Source: Telopea speciosissima
Taxonomy: Eukaryota > Streptophyta > Magnoliopsida > Proteales > Proteaceae
DNA: 64,000 nt
Assembly (NCBI RefSeq): GCF_018873765.1
Contig: NC_057918.1
Location: 9,618,862-9,682,861 of the forward strand
Reading direction: 5' to 3'
Each line of letters starts with the position of its first letter. The first letter of the stretch is position 1. Shown piece after piece: positions 27,500 to 38,187 of this stretch. Under the pieces are notes generated by a model. That model saw only the letters and a program-made list of their open reading frames with translations, was not told the origin of the DNA and searched no databases. The translations under genes and the position numbers were made by a program.

Positions 27500-27746
27500 C
27501 TCTCTCCGAGTTCTCTGATCCAAGAGAGACTCAATTCAACTCCAATTGAGTTGGAGAAGAGATTGGGATTCAGAAAGAAAAAAATTAATGGGGCAGCTGA
27601 GAAACAGATGAACAATACTAAAACGAGTAAATTTTCGGCGGAAATGAAGACAAAAGGGAACACTGGTGTATCGTCATAACTGGGAAAAAGTAAACAATTA
27701 TGCAAATCTTTATTTCTGCAGAATATTCGATCTGAGAAACTCATCG

Positions 27747-27753
27747 ATTTATA
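27747..27753 (-). promoter_or_regulatory. Possible TATA box of the S6K-like gene
   Basis: The minus strand reads TATAAAT about 250 bp before the ATG, which would leave a roughly 200-base 5' leader. This is plausible for this family but not proven. Confidence 0.3.
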
Positions 27754-27785
27754 ATTTATGGCACCGATCATACAAAAAAAAATAA

Positions 27786-29142
27786 GGATAATTTACACAT
27801 ATCACCCCTGAGGTTTGACGAAAATATAGTTTTATCCTCTTAATTTTGAATAATTCTACATACCCCTGAGATTTACAAACGTTAACACGTAAACTCATTC
27901 TGTCTGTTGATCACTAACAACGTTAAAAATACGATATAAACTGACAAAATTGTCCTTGGCAATTGGGTTTCAAAACCCTTTCAACCATTTGCGCACCTGC
28001 AACTCTTCGTCCTCTCCAATCATGACCACGACATTGATTGTTTATAGCTTTGTAATATCCAACCCTTCTGTTCCACAGCTCTGTATCTTTTCTGAACATT
28101 TCTTTTGTGATTCCGGTCACACTTCCGCTACTAATCCTCGAAGAAGTTGCATTCAATCTCTGTGGCCATTTAGCCAGCTGACCTCCGGCGACTTCGCTAA
28201 TGTCAAAAACTTCTGGTAATGGGGTTATGCAAGTCCCCAATTTGGTGTACCTGTAGCAAAGATTGAAGCTTTGTAAGTTTTTTTTTGTCATTTAAGCATG
28301 AATAAGATGGGTTAGATTTGAAACAACAGCAGAACATACCGAGCCTTGTCGGGGTTTTGTGACGCCTTGCAGAATTGGGGCTTTCCGGCCACCTTGCGAT
28401 TCTTTTTACAATGGATGTGGCTAGTGAGTTTCTGCCAGATAGCAATGTCACCCTTCTGGACAAGTTTGTTCCAACAAAGGCTCTTGGCTACAGCTTCGAT
28501 CTGAGATTGCTCTGCATTAAGGTCCTCTTCTGTTCTCTCCCAGCCTTTCCAGTGTTTTTGCCAGTTGATTGGTGGCCCTGACAGAATCCAGTAACCACCA
28601 AGGCGAGAACTCTATCCACTTCAATCAGGTATAGCCCATCTGGTTTCCAAACCCAACTGGGGACAACAATGAGAATCAATAAGAAAAAAAAATTCAGAAA
28701 TGTGCGAGAGAGAGAGAGAGAAAGCGAGAACTACCATATTGACCCCAGGGGATGAGACAACGAGAGCAGTGAGCCAAGTCGAATGCCCAGGATGGGTAAG
28801 AAGTCTGATGGAAGCCAATTCTCCGATTAACGCCGGAACGCCTCATTCGAGTGCGAATTGCACTTGAGCTTCATGGGTGTCTCTTGGTGCGAACGACATT
28901 GTCAAGATGTTAAGTTATAAAAGGTAAGCTCCCCAGCTTGCAACGTGCAAAAGATTCAATCAAGGCAAATCTGAATCCATCCATAATCACAAAATCGTGA
29001 TTTGGTATTTTTCCCCAATTCAACGCCGTGGTAGCAGGTAAGCTCTCCAGCTTGCAACCTGCAAAACCCAATTTGCCAAGGGCAATTTTGTCAGTTTACA
29101 TCGTATATTTTACGTTGTTAGTGATCAACTGATGGAATGAGT
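27786..29142. mobile_element. Pack-MULE-like element carrying a PMT gene fragment
   Basis: The arms 27893-27970 and 29064-29142 are inverted copies of about 78 bp with shared TTGATCACTAACAACGT and GTAAACTGACAAAATTG-type blocks. The left side extends outward to a terminal-type sequence GGATAATTTACAC near 27786; the matching outer right part is missing. The cargo is host genomic sequence with its intron retained (see the pseudogene entry). Long inverted arms plus captured gene DNA fit the Pack-MULE definition. No target duplication could be read, so the superfamily is inferred. Confidence 0.6.
27935..28690 (-). pseudogene. Captured fragment of a PMT-type methyltransferase
   Basis: On the minus strand, DGLYLIEVDRVL is followed, after a one-frame slip, by PGGYWILSGPPINWQKHWKG, then QKGDIAIWQK, NRKVAGKPQFC and KASQNPDKAR. 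After a short GT-AG intron (about 28254-28343) come LGTCITPLPEV, SEVAGGQLAKWPQRLNA, GITKEMFRKDTELWNRRVGY and YKAINNQ. This is the middle of a plant PMT (QUA2-related, DUF248) Golgi methyltransferase, a family tied to pectin methylation. About 230 of the usual 600-plus residues are present. There is no N-terminal membrane anchor and no SAM-binding start. It cannot be functional. Confidence 0.85.
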
Positions 29143-29149
29143 AAAAAAA
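29143..29149 (-). terminator. Pol III terminator of tRNA-Lys
   Basis: A run of seven T on the minus strand begins seven bases after the tRNA 3' end, the normal pol III stop signal. Confidence 0.8.
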
Positions 29150-29155
29150 TCTAAT

Positions 29156-29228
29156 CGCCCACCGTGGGGCTCGAACCCACGACCACAAGGTTAAGAGCCT
29201 TGCGCTCTACCAACTGAGCTAGACGGGC
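29156..29228 (-). tRNA. tRNA-Lys (anticodon CUU)
   Basis: On the minus strand 73 bases fold as a full cloverleaf. The acceptor stem GCCCGTC pairs with GGTGGGC with two G-U pairs, and the discriminator is G. The D arm contains box A (TAGCTCAGTTGG), the anticodon loop is CTCTTAA with CTT, and the T arm contains box B GGTTCGAGCC. It has no intron and no encoded CCA, as normal for plants. All conserved positions look intact. It lies 13 bp from the right arm of the Pack-MULE-like element. Confidence 0.95.
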
Positions 29229-29759
29229 TTAGATATTATAGTTAGAGCGATTATGTTACGTGTTTGTTTATTGATCATCTTAGATTATCTTTGTCCACTG
29301 TCCAGTTCTATTCTGGAGCCTCGACTGCTAGTTCCAACAATCCCACGACCACCCCTTTCGATCTTCAAGTTCAAGACTGCTAGATTCATGTAAAGTTAAT
29401 GGCGTTTTAAGTCGTTTTTTTATCTTACTACACATACAGAATGTTCAGCTTATTTAGCAAGAAATTATTCTGTTTCAGGTGGTCTGGAGATTCATCAACT
29501 CCTTCTCTTTTTGATTCAAAACTCGTCTCTTGGATTTAATTCAAACGCAACAGACCAACCATCTTTCACGGTAGATTATCTTCATAAGCTCATGTTGGTT
29601 TGTCGCCAGAAATCCAGAATCAGCTCGCAAAGCAACCTAAAACTAATTAAGACCACCACCATAAAACCAGACTGTCTCCTCCCACTAAGTTCATCAGCTG
29701 GAAGCCATACCCATCACTATTCTCTGCGGATCTTGAGTTCTTGACACAATCTTGAACCC

Positions 29760-30872
29760 CCCCCCCCCCACACCCCCTTTCCTGCAACTCCGGCTCCACC
29801 CTTGCTGCCGGCTCAACCCATCTCCCCGTCTCCACTCATGCTCTCTCTCTCTCTTGGCCAATCAATCCCCATCTTCCCTTCTCTAATCTCTCTCGATGAT
29901 GATAGGTAGAGATCCCATCATCTGCATCTCATTTCTTTCTCCTCTGCGAAAAAGTACCGTCAATGACTTTCGATTCCAATCCGTCTATATCTTTCTAAAG
30001 CTGAAATCTTTTTTCCCATCTTTTTCCAAGATTTTAACTTTTGTCTCCTCCTCACGGTAGCTACCCTGATCTCTATTGTCAAATTCTCTCGTCTCCATTA
30101 GGGATAGTTTCTCCTCCAAATTCTCTCGTTCCAGTAGAGAAGATTTCTCCCTCTCAAGCTCTTCGACCTTCGCCTCCTTATTCAGATTCCTCCGTTTAAG
30201 CTCTTCTAATGCATCGTTCAACTTCCGTAGTTCCGCAGTCGCTTCATCGCTTTCTCACATCGAGGACACGAGATCATGCTGTAAGCAAGAGACTTGCGTT
30301 TCCAACTCAACCGCACGAGCCGAGATAACTTGCATAGCCTTCTTTTCTTCAGAGGACTGTTCGATCTCCCTCTGCAACCTTTTCCTTCTTGTCCTTCATC
30401 GCATCTCCATCAGTCCTCAATCTGATCTCTTCCATCAAATCCTTGATTCTCCCATCACTCTTCTCCTTCTCGCGTATCAATTCAAAATTCTCTTGTTCCA
30501 GGGTACTCATCTCATAAAGAGTTCTTTTGGTCAATCTATTTGGAAATCATTTTAATCCCGGGTTCACATGGGCACCATGCAGTCACAATTAGGAAGATGG
30601 GTTGCGCCGACAACAGGGGTGGCGGCGGAGTTGCAGGAAAGGGGTGGTGGCGGGGTTCTAGGGAAAAGGTCTCCTGGGTTGTGCCGGAAGTCGGGCTGGG
30701 GGCGGAATTGTTGGAAATGGAATGAAGTTCAGCGGACGGAGACATACTAACGGACTGGTGCTGTTTGTACTACATTTTAAACTGTAGAGGAGGTTCGTGT
30801 AATTTTTGAAAACACGGGAGAAGGGTGTGTAATTAGACCATAGTTCAGGAGATGGGATGGGTGTAAATTTCC
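29760..30872. mobile_element. Second transposon-like block with inverted repeats
   Basis: Segments near 29772-29825 and 30592-30650 are inverted copies (TTTCCTGCAACTCCG and CAACCCATCT). The right edge near 30872 reads GGTGTAAATTTCCC, whose complement GGGAAATTTACACCCATCCC is like the outer left end at 27786. The PMD-like fragment lies inside. The left end is not found, so this may be a truncated Pack-MULE. Confidence 0.4.
29980..30540 (-). pseudogene. Captured fragment of a PMD-like coiled-coil gene
   Basis: The minus strand reads SSEEKKAMQVISARAVELET, QVSCLQHDLVSSM, a stop, then ESDEATAELRKLNDALEELK and RRNLNKEAKVEELEREKSSL. This order and wording match the coiled-coil part of the plant PMD1/PMD2 organelle-division proteins (AIASRASELETEVARLQHEL in Arabidopsis PMD2). 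The upstream part (LEQENFELIREKEKSDGRIK) is in another frame. The N-terminus and the C-terminal membrane tail are absent. Assignment to PMD is by remembered similarity; a generic coiled-coil remains possible. Confidence 0.6.
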
Positions 30873-30965
30873 CTTCTATTTTCCTTCACGCCTATCTAAG
30901 GGCATTTATGACAATACACATATGATGGGTAAGCATTTTCTCTTTGATTAATTACTCTATTGATT

Positions 30966-30971
30966 TATAAA
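30966..30971 (+). promoter_or_regulatory. TATA box of the 31037 gene
   Basis: TATAAA lies about 70 bp upstream of the ATG, within ATTTATAAAGAG. Confidence 0.5.
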
Positions 30972-31036
30972 GAGAGAGGAGTGGAAAGTGGGAAATACAG
31001 GCAGAGGCAGAGGAAGGAACGGAGGGTAGAAAAGCC

Positions 31037-33834
31037 ATGGCGTCTTCAAAGCCACTGTTTTTCTTCCCAATCCCGGCCCTCCTTATAGCCATCTTCCTGC
31101 TCTTGAATTGTTCTTCATTCACGCGGGCAGCTTCACTATTAACAGACGAGAGGTACCTGGAGCTTCTCTAATTCTTTCTGTATTGGCTGTGGCGGTGATC
31201 GTTCTCGACAGTTTTGATCTTTGATTGCTGATATTGCAGTTTTGATTTGGTTTCCTTACTCATAGGGATAGAGAAAGACAAGGAGAACGAAGCGGTGAAG
31301 CAACAAGAGGACGCCTATTGCAGCAGAGTTTCAGGGAAACCCCGGAGGGGACTAACGCTACTTTTGATTGTTCTCCATCTGGGCCCTGTGTTGCCTGCCT
31401 CTACTCCGAAAAGGTGAGAAATTCCTTTCGGCGAATTCTTTTCTTGTTTGTTAATTAAAAATTCGCCCTAGTCTCTGGCACTGTAATTGATCCAAACACA
31501 TGTAACTGATTCTAGAAAACGAGGCATCATTAGGCTTGTAACCAGATCTCTGGTGCTTTGGGCTTGATCCCAGCCAAAATGAAATTGACGTTGCGGTAAA
31601 AAAGCTTAATAGGGCATCCTCAAGCTGCGATTAGTACCCTTTCCTGCATATGCAAAATAAATCACGAAGTTGCATTTAATTAAGGTGATTAAGAAAGAAC
31701 TCTGTAGCATAATTAATAACCTTATGTGCTTGCTTGCAGTGAATATGAAAGATTTGATCACACGTTAGGAAATGTGGTTTTGTGTGCCTTGCAATGTCTT
31801 GCTTGTTATACATGACCTAAGCACTCTTTAGAGTTTTCTGAGTATGAAAGTCATTTTGCGTGCAAACATATACTCTGTAACCACTGAAGAAGGTTATGGA
31901 TGCATGTAAATGCTGGGCAACATTATTGATTATATTGTCAATGCGTACCTCTTTTGAAATATCAAAGTTTTGAGACAAGGAAGGGATCTTCTGTTAGCAG
32001 CATCCTAAAAGAATACATGTCATTGACTTAGCTACGGTGGCATAGAGTAGATCTTTTGTTTCCTTATTGCCATAGGGGGAAAAAAGTTTGGATTTAGAGG
32101 GAGCTGTGATGTGTAGCTCTAGAGGGTAGACCTCTGCACAACATTAAGGTTGCTTCATTGCAAACTAGTGGTCGTGGGTTTGAGTCGGGGAACAGCCTCT
32201 CTGTAAAGCGGCGGTTAAAGCTGTGTACATTATGACTCTCCCCAGACCCTGTGGTGGCGAGAGCCTCGTGTATTGGGTACCCCCTTTTGCAAAAGCATTA
32301 CAAAAGAGAACTCATCATATATGAGCAGCAGGTGAAACAAATACTATTGAATGCGCTGGTGAGGAGGGAGTTATATGAGGCAAATTAGGGCTGGTGGAAG
32401 GGCAAAGGGAGCCAAAAATGGACATGGGTTGGACTAGTGAATAAAGATGTGATTAGCTTTAATTTTACAGAAAATATAGCCTTAAGTGGTGAAATAACAA
32501 AACATGATATGAGTAGTCAAAATTGAATAGCCTGCAGTTAAAATATCATTTTTATGTAGTCGCTGCATGTCATGTGTAGGGAATTTCGATTACTTTGATA
32601 AATAGGCAACTCTTACTGTCCTCCTTAGTATGTGTTATTTCATTGTACTCAGTTCCGGTTTGTAATTGTTGTTGTAGAGTGATGACAAGTACCATTGCAG
32701 TGAGACTGGATATCGCATCCCATTCAAATGTATTGAAAATCAACATGGTCCAAAGGTGGCAGAGAACACAAAATCCAAGAAAACACGATCTCTTTTGGAG
32801 AGCTCCTACAATGAAAAGGAAACCCATGAAATGTTGCCGGATGCAGATGAACATAGTTCTTCACTAATCCATAGAAGATTTTTGGGTGACTCATCCAAGT
32901 CGGAGGGTGGGAAACAAGCTTATATCACTTACAGGAGCTGTAAACCAAAAATAAATGAAGAAAGGTTGTCAGTGCTTGGTTTTGAGGTAACTAAATGTAT
33001 TGTGTCGCTTTATTTTAACCAGATCTCTGACTAGCTTCTTCTGTATTTGCTGTTATCAGCATGTTACATATGTTTTCTCATTCTTTATTGAAAGAATCTC
33101 ATGGAACTTTGTCAGCTGGTGATTACTGTTTTTGCAATAATTTTGTTTAATTTGAGCTAATTCTTTTCCTTGTTAATATTGACTCAAAGAACAAAGAAAA
33201 ACTGCATGCAAGGATAGATCAGATCCACATTCATACTTGACATTTAAATTGTCGTTCCAGAAATAATGATTTAGGGTGGGATAGACATCTGTCAGTCTTT
33301 TTAGTTTGGGATTCAGTATATGGAAATTAGAAGATTATGCACCTTTGAGAGTACTTTAAGATTTGCATCATTTTCTCTTATGCAAACAAAAGAAGTTTTG
33401 TGTATGTATAACTTCCCTGTGTAGAGATTAGAATCTATATGCATCTTTCTGCCTTGTCTTTTGCAACCAATTCACAACCCATGCTAGGGAGCTAGAGCTG
33501 GCTGAGCAGCAGTGTTTTGCATATTCTCTTTAATATTCATGGTGCTGATCTGTGGCAATTTTCAGTATCTAGAACCTCAATCATCTATTTTCCTTAACTA
33601 TGGTTACAATCATGTTTATGACTTTTTGACATTGGCTAGTATATACTTGAGTCACTTAATGGTGTACATTTCTTCAGATGGGTCTTGACTGCTTCTGTCG
33701 TGTTTTCTTCTCTGCAGGGTATTATGTTATGTTTGTTGTTTGTAAGTGGTTCATTTGTACACTTCAGACGTAAACGGACTGTTGCCATGCCTGGTACTGG
33801 ACCAGTAAGAATACAAACCATCTCTAGATTCTGA
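31037..33834 (+). CDS. Conserved plant type-I membrane protein, 229 aa
   Basis: Four exons: 31037-31152, 31266-31413, 32678-32986 and 33718-33834. All junctions are GT-AG and in phase. The protein has a signal peptide (about 1-31) and a luminal/extracellular part with conserved cysteines (DCSPSGPCVACLYSEK, HCSETGYRIPFKC, YRSC). A single C-terminal membrane helix follows (about 186-207, LSVLGFEGIMLCLLFVSGSF), then a short basic tail FRRKR...TISRF. I recognise the family as conserved in land plants: the PEGTNATFDCSPSGPCVxCLYSEK block and the ...AYITYRSC block are diagnostic. No biochemical function is certain. The Arabidopsis NPU protein (primexine and plasma-membrane undulation) may be the relative, but I am not sure. 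Intron 2 contains an Au SINE. Confidence 0.85.
32125..32292 (+). mobile_element. Au SINE, near full length
   Basis: It has a box-A-like GCACAACATTAAGGTTGC and a box-B-like GGGTTTGAGTC. These are followed by GGTTAAAGCTGTGTACATTA, CTCTCCCCAGACC and GAGAGCCTCGTGTATTGGGT, ending near CCCCTTTT. It lies in intron 2 of the membrane-protein gene, in the same orientation as the gene. Confidence 0.75.
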
Positions 33835-35054
33835 GTCGGTAGACACAATCCTTCCAGGCAGACATCCTCGTGCAAAGCCATTTGTTATTAAAGAATTTAC
33901 GAAGGAATGATGTCGAGAGCATCACCATGGAAGAAGCTGTGACTGTGTGGTTCTCTTAGCTTTCTTCATCCATTTCAGTATATGTTCACCATTTTGGCAC
34001 AGAACTTTTTCCTTCAACCTTTTTCTCTTCTGTATTTTTTGCACACTTTTTGATTTCTTACTTCAAGAAAGGCATATGTTTACGTCGATATTCTCTGTAA
34101 GCCAACGATCCCAGTGTGCTGCTAAAGTGCTCTATAGTGCTGTTCTGGTAGAGCTCTCAGTTGGCTGAGGCATTGCTACAAGGCAAACATAGAGCTCCAA
34201 ATGGCCTGGGTTTCATTCCAAAACTGAAACTGCGGTGTCAACCCACAGGTACAGGTGTGTATTCTAGGCAGTGCCCTTGTGAAGATTGGAAGTACTAGTA
34301 ATCCAGTTCGGGAAGGGGCTGGGGTGATTGTCAACAATAAGTATTTGAAGTCAGGTGCAGCTCGGCAGCATGCAGCACAGAATAGAGCAATAATTTGGAT
34401 TTCATGAAATATGAGGTAAATTATTTTCTTCTTTGGACAAGTTATATTGCTCAAATTAATCAATTTTGCAACCGTATTTCAGCAGATTACATAATTTTGC
34501 GTTGTCATTGATGTTAGATAGAATTTTTTAGTTAACTACAAATCATTGTTTACGTATAGATGCTCCCTAACCTCATGTTTGGGTAGGTTGTATGATCAAA
34601 GACTTAACAGATCCTGGAACCAATACAATGGGTTGACGGAGCTTGGGAGGTTTTTTTGTTTTTCAATTAAATTTGGGTGAGCTTGAGACTTACCCTCTAA
34701 ACTGATATTTAAGCAAACAAGAGACCATGTTTTATCAGTTAGTGGAATACTGGACTGGATCTCTCTAAATCGTATTAAAGAGGTTCAGATCCCATGGTTG
34801 AAGAGATTCTCTCTTCACGATGGTTGGGGTAGAGAAACTGGGTCCTTCTATTCAAGGTAGCACCTTAATTTGGACGAAATTTTGCTAATGTTCCTGCTAC
34901 AAGGCTGGCAGCCAAGGAAATGGGATCTTAAGGGGTATTTTAGAAAATACTAACCTGGGAGGGTATTTATGAACCCAAAAGGGAAGTGAATTATTCCATT
35001 TCCTTGGCTGTTACAGCAAAAATTTTCCCCCTTAATTTAGGGGTGAGATTTGGC

Positions 35055-35238
35055 GAATATCATATTCAATTCGCTGCCCGTGCCAATTTCCTCCAAATCC
35101 TCATATAGGGGTGGAAATGATCACCCGACCCCACCTTGGGCAGTGTGTTTGGGTAGAGGGCAAGGTGGTCATTTCTGCTCCTATGTGAGGAATTGGAGGA
35201 ATTGGAGCGGGCAGCGAATTGGAGGGGATAACGATTTG
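35055..35238. mobile_element. MITE, 184 bp, in duplicated block copy 1
   Basis: AGATTTGGC (35046-35054) and AGATTCGGC (35239-35247) form a 9-bp target duplication with one change. The arms contain TTCGCTGCCCG and CCAATTCCTCC-type sequence with inverses on the right. It is the same family as 12770-12937. It is absent from copy 2 of the duplicated block. Confidence 0.75.
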
Positions 35239-36249
35239 AGATTCGGCTGATTTTGAATATCTTCTCCGATTTTTCTTTGAATGGACACAAAAGGTAGAAA
35301 TGCAAATCATTCTTCCCTCCCTGCCCCTGAAAAAAATTAAAATTTGAAGACCTTGACCATTTTGTTTCATTCCATCTGAACACCTATAAGAACCAATGAC
35401 AGTTATCCTATTCAATGAGTTTCTTGATCATTTATTTCACCTCAGCTGAGGTGGCAACAACAAAGGGTACAGGCAGTAGTAAAAACCAGAGCAGTCGCCT
35501 CTATTCTCATTATTCACTCTGCAAGAATAGTCGAGACTCGAAGAGAGCTGTTCTGAAGTAGATGATCAGATCAGGTCATGAGAAATCAATAAAAAGAGAA
35601 CAAAAATCAGGTTTAGAAACAGTGTCTATTGCAAAGCTATCTTCGAGTTTGGAAACTTAGGAGTAATTTGTAATGTCTGGATCAGATAAATTAGGCTTCA
35701 GATCTGTGGAAACTTGGACAAATTGAATTTAATTGAGAGAAAAAGGCTGATGGGAGAAATCTTAGGTGTGTTTTTTGTCATCCCCAAGCTGAACCGGGCA
35801 GGCGCTTGATGCTTTCTTGTAAGTTTTCTACATGAGTCTGGACCCCATAACCGTTGGGGCTACGGACTGAACACCTACAAGCTAATCAGTGAGAAGATCA
35901 CATAATTAAGCTTACTATCAAATCATTCATTTAACTATCCAACTGATTTTGTATAGTGGAACAACGAGATTAATGGAGGCAATGTTATAAATTTATTTTT
36001 CTATTCATAATCTCGTATTCATTAATTTGTAATAATTTTCTTTACAACCAGAAAAATTTTCACTAATTTAGAGACTAATGAATAATCAATTCACTTATTC
36101 ATGACCTCATATTCAACGATTTTTTATCAGTTTCTTTCGATTCAATTTCCGTCATACCCCAATCCAAAACCAGTCTAATAAGGATCGAATCTAGGTTTTT
36201 TCAATCGATTTTAATCAAGATTATCAGTTTGGATTATTAGGTTTTGACA

Positions 36250-36395
36250 GTTTTTTTTGGGGTAAAAAACCAATATATTCAGAAAAACGAGTTACACTCC
36301 TGGAATCAGATTGAAAAAGCTCGGATAAATAAGGATCGAAAAATGACCAAGATGTCCTACCCGCAACAGTGCCCGTAGAGCATAAGTTGTAAGGA
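36250..36395 (-). mobile_element. Possible LINE 3' end
   Basis: The minus strand ends CTGAATATATTGGTTTTTTA followed by CCCC and a short A-run, similar in form to other LINE ends here. It joins copy 1 of the duplicated block exactly where the MOS14-like exon would start. Confidence 0.3.
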
Positions 36396-36518
36396 CAAAA
36401 GGTGCACTTCACTTCAACATGGTTTCTAACAGTGTATGCAAGATATATGAGGGTGTTTTTAACATGCATGCATATGTAAGAGAGAGAGAGATTGTAGGGT
36501 AGGGGCCTTAGTCATGGG

Positions 36519-37073
36519 TAGGGCTGCAACAGGGTCGGGTTGGGCCGGGCTTTATAGAACCCTAGTCCAACCCTAAGTCCCCTTAGTTGGGCCCAGGCCC
36601 GACCCGATCCTGACTCAGGGCCAGAAAAATCCAACCCTGACCCGCCCTCAGGGTCGGGTCGGGCCGACCCTGATTGGCCCTGATCATGGGGAGGGGGAAA
36701 GAAATGCATGGGCTGGAATGGGCTGGGAAGAACATTATTAATTTTACATAAAATAACAATATAATAAATTATATTATAACACTTATTGACTTCATATATA
36801 ATATATTATATAAAGAAATGTGGGTGAAATTTAAAGTTTATAATGTATAAATTTTGTCAATATATATTTTATAGTATAACTTAAATCAAGGTCGGGCCCG
36901 GCCGGGCCAAGCTTAGCTCGAGGCCTCAACCCTAACCCGATCCGACCCTAACTCAGGGTCAAAAATTCTAGCCCTGACTCGCCCTCAGGGTCAAATATCT
37001 CAGCCCAAACCCTGTTCGGGCTCAGGGAGGGCCAGGGCGGGTTCGGGCCAACAGGGCCAAACTTGCACCCCTA
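36519..37073. mobile_element. Non-autonomous hAT element, 555 bp, 8-bp TSD
   Basis: GTCATGGG flanks it exactly (36511-36518 and 37074-37081). The tips are TAGGGCTGCAAC and (complement) TAGGGGTGCAAGT. Subterminal regions are packed with GGGTCGGG / CCCGACCC words in both orientations, and the middle is AT-rich. TAGGGGTG tips, an 8-bp duplication and clustered subterminal repeats are hallmarks of plant hAT elements. No transposase is encoded. Confidence 0.88.
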
Positions 37074-37416
37074 GTCATGGGTTATGGTCTGGACTTTGGC
37101 ATTGGATGGTAGATTGGTAGGGGCTTAGTCATGGGTTGGGGTTTGGACTTTGGTTGGAATCTAGAAGATATGGCCGTGAAACGTGATAAGTGCAAAGTGA
37201 AAAGGACAGGGTTTGAACTTGGACGTCGGAGTCTAGAAGATATTGCCGTGAAAAGCACGCCAACGTTTTCATCTCTGCAAGGGCACTCGTAACTCGTAAG
37301 GGGCCTTTTAGTCCTTTAACACCTTATTAGTCATGGGAATGGGATAGAGTTTGGAGTTTAAACGTTATGGGCGCTGGAGCGTTGAAAAATTTTGGTCGTG
37401 AAGGGTCCCTTTAAAA

Positions 37417-37605
37417 ATCCACATCCTCTACTTACGTCTGTCCCTACTTTCATGTGCGCCCTACATACAACGGGGCGTGCAAAGATCGCCTTACCCTCGC
37501 TGGGGTAAGGCCCTCGAACAAAGGTAAGGCGAACTTTGTGCACCCTATTGTATTTAGGGCGCACATGAAAATATGGGCAGGTGGAAGTAGAGGATTTGAA
37601 TTGGT
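37417..37605. mobile_element. MITE, about 190 bp, related to 3766-3956
   Basis: The arms pair over about 50 bp. ATCCTCTACTTACGTCTGTC...TTTCATGTGCGCCCTA on the left faces an inverse near 37560-37600. The ATCCTCTAC motif and a CCTTACC...GGTAAGG centre are shared with 3766-3956. The target duplication is not readable. Confidence 0.6.
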
Positions 37606-37684
37606 CATCTTTTTAGCTGACTCTTTTACATATGTTTTTCTTTTAATCCGACAAAACTCACCAACTCTGGCATTTGTGTTGTTG

Positions 37685-37828
37685 GTATGGTTCGGATCAG
37701 TCTTAGCCGATACCGATTCTGGATCACCCTGAAATGGATTAATATCGGATTGATCAAGATTCTAGATTGGCCTTGGCCAATATTGATCCGATCCACTCAA
37801 TATCGATCCGAGATTACAAACCATGCAA
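37685..37828. mobile_element. Degenerate MITE with GGATCAG/CGATCC words
   Basis: The left part TATGGTTCGGATCAG faces the right part, whose complement is CATGGTTTGTAATCTCGGAT. This is the tip type of the element at 10709. No clear target duplication. Confidence 0.45.
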
Positions 37829-38113
37829 ACAACGTCCTTTCGTTTTCATAAAGAGAGAAGAGTTCCGTTTCCAATTATACATGGACCCGGTTTGGACCAG
37901 ATGTGAACAACTTCATACAATAGGGGGGGCTGACTTGAAGTTAACCTACAGTGAAGGTATTCCCTTATCTTAGTCTCCCTTGAATCGGAACCAGGGGGCC
38001 GACTTTGCTGACCGTTGATTTCTCTCTTCAAATTCTTGCACGAGATGGGAATTTAGCCTTTGTGAAATTTGTGCAAATAAGGGGATTCCTTGCCCATCTT
38101 CCAAGAATTTTAT

Positions 38114-38121
38114 TATAAATA
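38114..38121 (+). promoter_or_regulatory. TATA box of the MIK2-like gene
   Basis: TATAAATA lies about 70 bp upstream of the ATG at 38188. Confidence 0.6.
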
Positions 38122-38187
38122 TCCCTAACACATCCTTCCTTTGCTCTCAGACACCCAACAGAACCCATTGCATAAACCCCTCAAAGC

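Larger units (their letters stand above)
34685..36490 (+). repeat. Duplicated block, copy 1 (with copy 2 at 43118-45480)
   Basis: At least three stretches match copy 2 in the same order and orientation. 34685-34870 matches 43118-43225 plus 43795-43865 (TTTTATCAG, CTCTCTAAATC, TTGAAGAGATTC, TCTATTCAAGGT). 35540-35780 matches 43905-44190 (TAGATGATCAG, GTCTATTGCAAAGCT/GTCTATAGCAAAGCT, AGGCTGATGGGAGAAATCT). 36395-36490 matches 45355-45480 (GGACAAAAG, TGCACTTCACT, GCAAGATATATGAGGGTGTT, AACATGCATGCATATGT). Each copy holds its own later insertions. Confidence 0.75.

Noticed and set aside
30076-30555. 159-codon plus-strand frame rich in Ser
   Set aside because: Antisense of the PMD-like coiled-coil fragment; Ser runs come from the complement of Glu/Lys-type codons.
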